From assembly GCA_019911805.1 (NCBI GenBank), contig JAIOJV010000118.1:1-52910 (forward strand): a DNA stretch of 52,910 bases, read 5' to 3'. The translations under genes were made by a program, and so were the position numbers. Shown in pieces: positions 15,948 to 22,575 of this stretch. Under the pieces are notes generated by a model, which was given only the letters and a program-made list of their open reading frames with translations, searched no databases and was not told where the DNA came from. Position 1 is the first letter of the stretch, and the number at the start of each line of letters is the position of its first letter. This stretch comes from Gammaproteobacteria bacterium. Its GTDB lineage: Bacteria; Pseudomonadota; Gammaproteobacteria; Thiohalobacterales; Thiohalobacteraceae.

Positions 15948-16757
15948 TTACAGATACGCCGACCAGTCCCGCGACGCGTCGCCGAAGACGAAGAAGTGTG
16001 GGTTGAGCAGCGAGTCCTTGGTGTTGTAGCGCAGCGGCTGCAGGTCCAGACCGGTGACGCGGCCACCGGCCTCCTCCACCACGCATTGCGCGGCGGCTGT
16101 GTCCCATTCCGAGGTCAGGCCCAGGCGCGGGTAGATGTCGGCGCGGCCCTCGGCGACCAGACAGGATTTCAGGGCACTGCCCAGGCTCACCAGTTCGTGC
16201 GGACCGAGGTTGGCAAGGAAGCGCTGCAGCGACTCGCCACCGTGCGAGCGGCTGCCGGCGACCACCACCGGGCCGTCGGGCAGGGCCCGCACGCGGATCG
16301 CCTGCGGCGCGCCCCCGGCCTCCTGCCGGAAGGCCCCACCGCCGGTGCAGGCGAAATAGGTCAAGCGCGTCACCGGCACATAGACGATACCGAGCTCCAC
16401 CCGCCCGTCGTGGACGAGCGCGATGTTCACCGTGAACTCGCCATTGTGCTTGATGAATTCGCGGGTGCCGTCGAGTGGATCGATCAGCCAGTAGCGGCGC
16501 CAGCGGCGGCGCTCCTCGAAGGGGATGCTGGCCGACTCCTCCGACAGCACCGGGATGTCCGGTGTCAGTGCCTCGAGCCCGGCGCTGATGGTGGTATGCG
16601 CCGCGAGATCGGCGGCGGTGAGCGGTGACTTGTCGTCCTTGTGCTCGACGGCAAAGTCGGTCTCGTAGATTTCGAGGATGTGTTCACCGGCCTGTACGGC
16701 GATCGCCTTGACCGCGGCGAGCAGGTCACAGGCATTGAAATTATCGTTATCGGCCAT
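15948..16757 (-). CDS. cysQ: 3'(2'),5'-bisphosphate nucleotidase CysQ
   Basis: Hydrolyses 3'-phosphoadenosine 5'-phosphate (PAP) to AMP, clearing a product of sulfate activation. 269 residues, inositol-monophosphatase superfamily. Metal-binding motifs: LSEES (71-75), WLIDPLDGT (90-98) and SEWDTAA (about 215-221), all intact. It is flanked on both sides by repeat-filled intergenic DNA and looks monocistronic. The downstream operon also has sulfur-handling genes. Confidence 0.95.
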   Translation of the reverse strand: MADNDNFNACDLLAAVKAIAVQAGEHILEIYETDFAVEHKDDKSPLTAADLAAHTTISAGLEALTPDIPVLSEESASIPFEERRRWRRYWLIDPLDGTREFIKHNGEFTVNIALVHDGRVELGIVYVPVTRLTYFACTGGGAFRQEAGGAPQAIRVRALPDGPVVVAGSRSHGGESLQRFLANLGPHELVSLGSALKSCLVAEGRADIYPRLGLTSEWDTAAAQCVVEEAGGRVTGLDLQPLRYNTKDSLLNPHFFVFGDASRDWSAYL

Positions 16758-16800
16758 CGTTACGTCTCTCCCATACCATGAACAGCACGCTCCACCAGGG

Positions 16801-16860
16801 GCCTCACGCCCCGCCGGGGAGGCGGCATTCTAACAAGCCCGGGGCGTGAGGCGTGAGGTG
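16801..16860. repeat. Stand-alone heptamer inverted repeat
   Basis: GCCTCACGCCCCG at 16801 is mirrored by CGGGGCGTGAGGC ending at 16853, followed by one more unit. This is the GTGAGGC outer arm pair with only about 24 bp between the arms and no inner ACGGAA element. It lies upstream of cysQ. Confidence 0.75.
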
Positions 16861-16879
16861 CAGGGGGCAAAACCCGGTG

Positions 16880-17237
16880 ATGGCCACGGAATCCACGGAC
16901 CAACACAGACAAAACCTTTTTTGGCCACGGAAACACACGGAACAACACGGAAAAAATCCATTGTTGAAAACGCAATAAATCCGTCCGCAGGGTCCCCTCA
17001 GCAGACCGGTAGGGTGCGTCGAGGCGCAGCCTGACGCACCAGGTTCCGCGCCACGGTGCGTCGCTGGCGCCGACGCACCCTACACGATCGGCCCCTCACA
17101 GGCACAGGACGGGCCAAACATCTGCCACAAGAACACACGAGCAGGCACGAAAGAGGTCGACCTGACGGATTTTACATTCCGTGTACTTCCGTGTGTTTCC
17201 GTGGCCATCAAGATTTTTCCGTACGCTTCCGTGGCTA
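16880..17237. repeat. Composite inverted-repeat element (core 4 copy 2)
   Basis: Two left arms in tandem (16880-16910, 16922-16955) face two right arms (17177-17206, 17215-17237). The segment 17076-17207 is homologous to 15727-15863. It encloses the TAGGGTGCGTC repeat at 17010. No gene is seen between 16758 and 17269. Confidence 0.82.
17010..17087. repeat. GTAGGGTGCGTC-type inverted repeat
   Basis: GTAGGGTGCGTCG and CGACGCACCCTAC are inverted ends, with further GGTGCGTC/GACGCACC copies inside. It is a dispersed repeat known from many gammaproteobacteria, here inside an ACGGAA composite; its right end is also the start of the core-4 unit. Confidence 0.8.
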
Positions 17238-17269
17238 CTACGTCCTTTGAACCGTGGTGCCCGCGTGCA

Positions 17270-18232
17270 TCACGCGGGCGGGTTGAGCGCACCGCCGCAG
17301 CTCGCACCCTGGCCGGCGGTGCAGCCGTAGCAGTGATCGGCGACCGCGATCGCGGTGCCTTCCAGCGCGGCGCCGATCAGCTCGCGGAGGTGCCGGCGGC
17401 GGCCGCCCAGGCCGACACCGAGCATCTGGTTGAAATCGCAGTCGTAGACCTGACCCTGCCAGTCGATACTGAGCAGCGAGCGGCACATCACGCCAGCGAG
17501 ATTCTCGGCGCGGTGCGCCCCGCGCAGCAACGCCATGTAGTCGCGGAACTCGCCCCGCGACACCAGCGTGCTGCCGAAGCGCTGGATGGGCATGTTGGCG
17601 AGTACGTAGAGCCGGTTGAATTCCACGCCCGCGCGCGCGCGCAGCTCGCGGCGGTAGTCGCCCTCCAGGGCGTGCTGCGCCGGCGGCAGCATCGGCCCAC
17701 TGGGGTTGTACATGAGGTGCAGCAGCAGACCGCTGTCCGCACGACCATAACCGAGCGCATTGAGACGCCGCAGTCCGCGCAGGCTCGCAGCATACACGCC
17801 CGTGCCCCGCTGGCGGTCGACGTTCTCCTGCAGATAGCAGGGCAGCGAGGCGATGACCTCGACCTGCTGCGTGGCAAGAAATTCCGCCAGATCTTCCTGC
17901 CCGGGCTCCTCCAGAATGGTGAGATTGCAGCGGTCTACGACCTGCACCCCGAGCTCGCGCGCCGCCGTGACCAGCCTACGGAAATGCGGGTTCAGCTCCG
18001 GCGCACCACCGGTGAGATCCAGCACGCGGACACCGGCCGTCCGCATGAAGTCCAGCACCAGTGCGATGTTCTCCGCGTTCATGGACTCGCGCCGTGTGGG
18101 GCCGGCGTTCACGTGACAGTGCAGGCAGGCCTGGTTACAGCGGTAGCCGAGATTGACCTGCAGCGTTTCCAGCCGGTTGCGTCGCAAGGGCGGAAAATCA
18201 GTCTGCTGCAGTAGCGGCAGGGTTGCATGCAT
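17270..18232 (-). CDS. arsS: ArsS-like radical SAM/Cys-rich protein (DUF3641 C-terminus)
   Basis: 320 residues. The radical SAM cluster motif is C32-x3-C36-x2-C39 (GYRCNQACLHCH), followed by LDLTGGAPEL. The C-terminal Cys-rich half has MCRSLLSIDW, DCDFNQML, CYGC and ASCGGAL, typical of the family named ArsS, which forms a C-As bond in arsenosugar precursors; it was earlier known only as a radical SAM/Cys-rich family. It is last in a minus-strand operon, 30 bp after a methyltransferase gene. No arsM-type arsenite methyltransferase is recognisable here, so arsenic as substrate is inferred from the family only. Confidence 0.88.
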   Translation of the reverse strand: MHATLPLLQQTDFPPLRRNRLETLQVNLGYRCNQACLHCHVNAGPTRRESMNAENIALVLDFMRTAGVRVLDLTGGAPELNPHFRRLVTAARELGVQVVDRCNLTILEEPGQEDLAEFLATQQVEVIASLPCYLQENVDRQRGTGVYAASLRGLRRLNALGYGRADSGLLLHLMYNPSGPMLPPAQHALEGDYRRELRARAGVEFNRLYVLANMPIQRFGSTLVSRGEFRDYMALLRGAHRAENLAGVMCRSLLSIDWQGQVYDCDFNQMLGVGLGGRRRHLRELIGAALEGTAIAVADHCYGCTAGQGASCGGALNPPA

Positions 18233-18262
18233 GCGTGTGGTCTCCGGTGGTTCGTCGATGCA

Positions 18263-18910
18263 TCAGGTCTTGTGGAGCGCCACCGCGAGGAAGCCGCCCC
18301 AGCTGGCCGTAGTGGGTATGTGCGGTTCGATCCAGCGCGCACAACGGCCACCGCCGGGGAAGAATACGGCACTGCCGAACGACAGTCGCGGCCGCGGTTG
18401 CAGACCGGCGCTCCAGCGTATCACGTCGGCCGCGCGATCCCAGCGCGCGCCCCGGTAACCGCCCTGCCCCTGCTCGCGGTGATAGAGCAGACTGCGGCGG
18501 TTCAACAATCCCAGTACCACACCGCGACGACAGACCCGCCAGAGTTCGGCCAGTGCCTGCGCGGGTGGCTCCACGAAGCACAGACTGGTCACGGCGGCGG
18601 CATAATCGAAGCTGCCCGCGTCGAACGGCAGTGCCAGCGCACTGCCGCGGACGGCCGGCAGCTCCGGGGCACTGTGGCGCGCGACCCCGAGCATGGCGGC
18701 ATCGATGTCGAGACTGACGACAGCCAGCCCCGCCGCGGCGAAGCGCCGGCTGAACTCGCCCGTACCGCTGCCCACGTCCAACAGCGTCCCCGGCACCACC
18801 GGTCGCAGCAGCGCCAGCATCAGCGCGTCTTCGAGCGCGGCGATCCAGCGACCGCGGGCGCTGCTGTACCAGGCCGCGTAGCGTTGCGCGGCCGCGGGCG
18901 TGAGGTACAT
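18263..18910 (-). CDS. Class I SAM-dependent methyltransferase
   Basis: 215 residues. Motif I is LLDVGSGTGEF (43-53), followed by an acidic residue at VVSLDIDAAML and FDYAAAVTSLCFVEPP, a UbiE/Methyltransf_11-type fold. The cysteines required for arsenite in ArsM are not apparent, so it is not called ArsM. It starts directly after the hydrolase stop and precedes arsS by 30 bp; translational coupling and a shared small-molecule substrate are inferred. Confidence 0.85.
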   Translation of the reverse strand: MYLTPAAAQRYAAWYSSARGRWIAALEDALMLALLRPVVPGTLLDVGSGTGEFSRRFAAAGLAVVSLDIDAAMLGVARHSAPELPAVRGSALALPFDAGSFDYAAAVTSLCFVEPPAQALAELWRVCRRGVVLGLLNRRSLLYHREQGQGGYRGARWDRAADVIRWSAGLQPRPRLSFGSAVFFPGGGRCARWIEPHIPTTASWGGFLAVALHKT

Positions 18911-19807
18911 CTACAGCGTATCGATGAAGCTGCGGGCGGCCTCCACCACGTCGTCCGCGTACAGATCGCGGAAGAAGTGGTCTGCTCCGTCGATGACCTC
19001 CAGGCGGATGCGTTGGCCGTCGGCCAGGGGCCCGACCTTCTCCGCCACGTCCGGGACGACCTCGTCGGCGCTTCCGGCGATGACCAGCACCGGCACATCA
19101 ATGTCACCGAGCAGGATGGGCGTGTCCAGACGGTGGTCGGGGGTGTAATAGGACGTGAAGGTCCGTGCCTGGACCTGGGCATCGGCACAATAGAGAAAGC
19201 CGGTCGGCTCCAGCCAGGTATCGCCCTTGCCGGTGTCGACCCGTTGCTGCGCCGACGTCAGTACGGCGGCCAGTTCCGTCGCGTAGCGCTGGCGGTACTC
19301 CGCATTGGCAGCGGCCTCGCTCCAGGTCGCCGGCGCAATCAGCACCACCCCGCGGACGGCCGGCTCGGGGCGTTCGGCCGCGAACCACGCGGTCTGGTTG
19401 CCGCCGCGCGAATGTCCGACCAGGATGATCTCCCGCACGCCCTGCGTCTTGAGCCAATCGCGCCACAGGCCGATCTCGTCCAGTGCATCCGTATGCTGAT
19501 GGGTATGCGGCACGGCGCAGTCGTACATGCCCTCACGATCGTCCAGGCCGAGGCTCAGGGTGATCGCGAGTGAGCTGATGGCCTGTTCGGCGAACAGATC
19601 CTGGAGGGTCGCGATGATCTCCATGCCGTTGTGCCCCAGGGTGCCGTGGGTGATCAACAACACCGGCCCGTCCTGCCAGCCCTCCTGTGCGGCCGCCAGA
19701 TTCGCGTTCAATGTCAGATCGCCGTGCTGCAGCTGCACATTCTCGGCCTGCACCGTGCCGGCGATGCACACCAGCGCCAATATCCAGGAACCCAGTCTTG
19801 CCATCAT
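18911..19807 (-). CDS. Exported alpha/beta hydrolase
   Basis: 298 residues with a signal peptide (about 1-21, ending TVQA). Nucleophile elbow GHSRGG (Ser133), Asp near VIAGSADEVVPD and His near DGADHFF form the expected triad. It probably acts on an ester or thioester in the periplasm; the substrate is unknown. Either of two adjacent Met codons may be the start. It sits in the middle of the minus-strand operon between a multihaem cytochrome and a methyltransferase. Confidence 0.85.
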   Translation of the reverse strand: MMARLGSWILALVCIAGTVQAENVQLQHGDLTLNANLAAAQEGWQDGPVLLITHGTLGHNGMEIIATLQDLFAEQAISSLAITLSLGLDDREGMYDCAVPHTHQHTDALDEIGLWRDWLKTQGVREIILVGHSRGGNQTAWFAAERPEPAVRGVVLIAPATWSEAAANAEYRQRYATELAAVLTSAQQRVDTGKGDTWLEPTGFLYCADAQVQARTFTSYYTPDHRLDTPILLGDIDVPVLVIAGSADEVVPDVAEKVGPLADGQRIRLEVIDGADHFFRDLYADDVVEAARSFIDTL

Positions 19808-19829
19808 GGCACGCTCTCCTTGTGGAATC

Positions 19830-20801
19830 TCACTGCGAAGTACTACTCGTCAAGGGATTGGACGCCGGCGGGTGCGCGTCCATTCCCACTGCGTCGGCCT
19901 CCCGGCCGGCAGCAGCCATTTCCCGAATGCGTCGCAACCGGCTGACCTCGCCTTTGATACGCAGCAGGTCGCCGTCCAGGGCCGCCTGTCCATGCCACCA
20001 TTGATAATCGGGCGACTGATGGCCGACACCCAGCCCCACGTTCTGTACATGCCGCCCCATCCGCGCCAGTACGGCCAGTGCCTGCGCCAATTCCATATCC
20101 GTATGTTCGTCCCGGGTGGCCTCGACCAGGCTGTGCGCCTCGCGCTGCTTCATCCGGGCGATGCCCAGCATGCGCTCCCCGCCCTCGCCCAGCCGGCCGA
20201 CGTAGCGCGGTGCGTGGCAATCGTAACAGACCGCGTTCATTGCATCACGGGCCCGCTGGGCCACGTCCGACGCGGGCTCCGTAGCGTGCGGCACGATCCG
20301 GCGCCGCGTATCGTGTTCAGCGGTGTGCAGATGGCAGTAGGCACAGCCGGGCGCGCGGTAGTTGGCGCTGCACAGCGGCCGCGTCCAGTCCCAATGCGGG
20401 GCCTCCAGCTTGACGATCACGCCGTGCTTGGAGGTCGCATAGCTGTGCGCCACCGGCGCCTGTGTCCCGCCGTGACAGCCGCTACACGTCTGATCGTGGC
20501 GCGCCTTCACACCGCCGTCGTGGACCGCGCCATGGCAGTCCATGCAACTGGCGCCGCCGGAGCCATGGCCGCTGCCCCGCCATGCCGCCACCAGCGCCGG
20601 CTGTATCGCCGCATGGCAACTGACGCATTGCCCGGCATCGGCCACCGGTCCGCCGGGGCGCTCGGCGGCCTGCGCAGGACCGCCGAGCAGCACCAGTATG
20701 ACCGCGCAAGCGCCCCAGCGGCGGCCACGGCGGCGCGCCGCTGACCACGCCTGGCCGAGCGCATCCGCATCACGGGGCCTGCCGCGCACGTCACGGACCA
20801 T
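19830..20801 (-). CDS. Pentahaem c-type cytochrome, shortened hydroxylamine-oxidoreductase relative
   Basis: 323 residues with a membrane anchor or signal at about 30-46. Five CxxCH motifs begin at residues 59, 86, 106, 153 and 192. The spacing and neighbouring sequence (SKHG, HWDW, GCAYCH, CYDCHAPR, and SPDYQWWHG in the helical C-terminal part) align with the adjacent octahaem protein and HAO family, but the region carrying three haems, probably including the catalytic P460 position, is absent. It is therefore likely an electron-transfer partner rather than the enzyme. Its ATG shares one base with the stop of the octahaem gene. Confidence 0.85.
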   Translation of the reverse strand: MVRDVRGRPRDADALGQAWSAARRRGRRWGACAVILVLLGGPAQAAERPGGPVADAGQCVSCHAAIQPALVAAWRGSGHGSGGASCMDCHGAVHDGGVKARHDQTCSGCHGGTQAPVAHSYATSKHGVIVKLEAPHWDWTRPLCSANYRAPGCAYCHLHTAEHDTRRRIVPHATEPASDVAQRARDAMNAVCYDCHAPRYVGRLGEGGERMLGIARMKQREAHSLVEATRDEHTDMELAQALAVLARMGRHVQNVGLGVGHQSPDYQWWHGQAALDGDLLRIKGEVSRLRRIREMAAAGREADAVGMDAHPPASNPLTSSTSQ

Positions 20802-22162
20802 CAGTTGTGTACCCGGTTGTACGACGTGTATTCACCGTCGATCCAGAAATCCCCGGGATCGGCCCGTCCGCCGGTGCGCTCCTGTTCGGCCTCGCCCAGG
20901 GTGCGCAGAGTATCGGCGGCGATCAGCAGCGCGGCGAGATCCTCATCCAGACGGTGGTGTGCGGCGGCGGCATACTCCGGTGCAGAATGCGCCGCGCCCT
21001 TGTAGGCGGCGAGATTGTCGAAGTACCACATCTCGAAATAGTCGCGCTCGATCGGCGAGACATTGTAGAAGGCCGAGGATTGCCCCTCCATATAGCCGAT
21101 GCGCGCCCGTGGCCAGAGGCTGTCCAGCCAGTCCGTGGCATAGGGTGGCCGCTCGCCGGCACCGGGGTGCAGCAGATCGTCACGACGCAGTGCCTTGAGT
21201 ACATCTTCCGCCGCATACAGTTTGCTCCAGGCCCGTGTGCGCTCCGCATCCAGGCCACGCAACTGCTGCGCCGACCACTGCGCATCGTGGCAATCGCTGC
21301 ACACCTCGATCCAGGCACGGCGCTTGACCTCGTTGCTGGAGGTGAGCGGATTGACCTGCTGCAGGCCGAACTTCCAGATGGTCTTGTCCGCCACCTGATG
21401 CTTACCCTCCCGCATGTGGCAGTAGGCACAGGTCGGGGTGCGGTAATTGCCCTTGGTGAGTGGCTTCGACCAGTCCCATTTGACACCCTCGGCCAGGTAG
21501 ATCTGGCCGTGCAGCGAGTGGAAGTAGGTCTCGTCGTCCGGGTGCGGTGGCCCGCTGTGACAGGTGATGCAGGCCTCCGGCCGGCGCGCCTCGGCGGCGG
21601 AGAATTTGTGCCGCGTGTGGCAGGAGTCGCACTTGGTCGCCACCGAATGACACTGGATACAGGCCTGCACCTCGGCCTTGGGCTTGTCGACGAAATGTTT
21701 GGCGTCCACGGCCCGCTCCATGGCCAGGGCATGACTGGGGAAGCCGAAGCGCTTCTCATCCTCGAACTCGGCCACGCGCCCGGGGTGGCAGCCGGCGCAT
21801 ACCTGGGGCGTAGGCATGTGCAGCGCACTGTGATCGCTACCGTGACAACTGTTGCAGTACACCGGTTCGCCGTGGCTGCGCCGGCGTGCGTGCAGGCTGG
21901 CCTGCCAGTCCTTGACGATACCCGGCGTCACGCCCTCATGGCAGCTCACGCACTGCTTGCCGTCGAAGCTGCCGCTGACAGTCTGCACAGAATCGTAGAA
22001 GCGCTCGGGATGCCAGTAGGCGGCCACCGGCTCGGGTTCCCACAGGCGCGAATACAGGCCGGCACCGGTGCCGCCCTTGCTCCAGGCGACATAGGCGTAG
22101 CCGGCCGGCACCAACAGCGCGATCAGCGCCAGGGTGATCCAGATGTACCCAGGTCGCTTCAT
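20801..22162 (-). CDS. Octahaem c-type cytochrome of the hydroxylamine oxidoreductase (HAO) family
   Basis: 453 residues with an N-terminal membrane anchor (about 7-26). Eight CxxCH motifs start at residues 71, 103, 122, 168, 178, 198, 245 and 288, followed by about 160 haem-free, helical residues, which is the HAO architecture. Family marks are CHSGPPHPDDETYFHSLHG, PTCAYCHM and WIEVCSDCH. HAO-family enzymes oxidise hydroxylamine or work as reductases of N compounds. The cross-linking tyrosine cannot be placed by eye (candidate APEY region). Membrane-bound periplasmic location and genes beside it suggest exchange of electrons with the NapH-like fusion. It overlaps the upstream gene by 4 bp. 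Confidence 0.88.
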   Translation of the reverse strand: MKRPGYIWITLALIALLVPAGYAYVAWSKGGTGAGLYSRLWEPEPVAAYWHPERFYDSVQTVSGSFDGKQCVSCHEGVTPGIVKDWQASLHARRRSHGEPVYCNSCHGSDHSALHMPTPQVCAGCHPGRVAEFEDEKRFGFPSHALAMERAVDAKHFVDKPKAEVQACIQCHSVATKCDSCHTRHKFSAAEARRPEACITCHSGPPHPDDETYFHSLHGQIYLAEGVKWDWSKPLTKGNYRTPTCAYCHMREGKHQVADKTIWKFGLQQVNPLTSSNEVKRRAWIEVCSDCHDAQWSAQQLRGLDAERTRAWSKLYAAEDVLKALRRDDLLHPGAGERPPYATDWLDSLWPRARIGYMEGQSSAFYNVSPIERDYFEMWYFDNLAAYKGAAHSAPEYAAAAHHRLDEDLAALLIAADTLRTLGEAEQERTGGRADPGDFWIDGEYTSYNRVHN

Positions 22163-22575
22163 CGTCCGCCCCTGTCATGACGTCCCGGGCGCAACGAGTT
22201 CCACCAGTGCAATGGATCATATTGGCTGGATTCCCGCCCGCGCCGGCGTGCCCACCAGCGCCACAGTCCCAACCCGGCCAGTGCAAAAAACGGTGTCAGC
22301 CAACCCAGCCGTCCCGGGCCGTGCTGCGGTACACCGGCACCGGTCGGAGTGACCCCGGTCGACGCCACGCCAGCGCCAGCCTGTGAATCGACCGCCAGCC
22401 GATCGTCATCAGCGTGCCCGTGCAGCTCCGTCAGCGTGTCCGGATCGAGGCAGTGCGCCGTGTCGTGATGGCCGCTGCAGAAGTCCATGCCGGCCCATTC
22501 GTGGCTGGCCTGGGCCGCAGGTATGACCAGGAACCACAAGAGGCCGGATATCGCTATGGCCGCCGCGCGCCTCAT
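22159..22575 (-). CDS. Small exported His/Cys-containing membrane protein, unknown
   Basis: 138 residues. Signal peptide (MRRAAAIAIS to AQAS), a short segment with two Cys and several His (DFCSGHHDTAHCLDPDT), a low-complexity Gly/Ala/Thr linker, one membrane segment (LTPFFALAGLGLWRWW) and a basic tail. It is not a family I recognise. It overlaps its neighbours by 4 bp on each side, between the NapH-GltD fusion and the octahaem cytochrome, so it is probably an accessory subunit, perhaps metal- or haem-binding. Confidence 0.7.
   Translation of the reverse strand: MRRAAAIAISGLLWFLVIPAAQASHEWAGMDFCSGHHDTAHCLDPDTLTELHGHADDDRLAVDSQAGAGVASTGVTPTGAGVPQHGPGRLGWLTPFFALAGLGLWRWWARRRGRESSQYDPLHWWNSLRPGRHDRGGR

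Noticed and set aside
18263-18910. ArsM arsenite methyltransferase
   Set aside because: The methyltransferase beside arsS lacks the conserved cysteines needed to bind arsenite, so the specific name is not supported.
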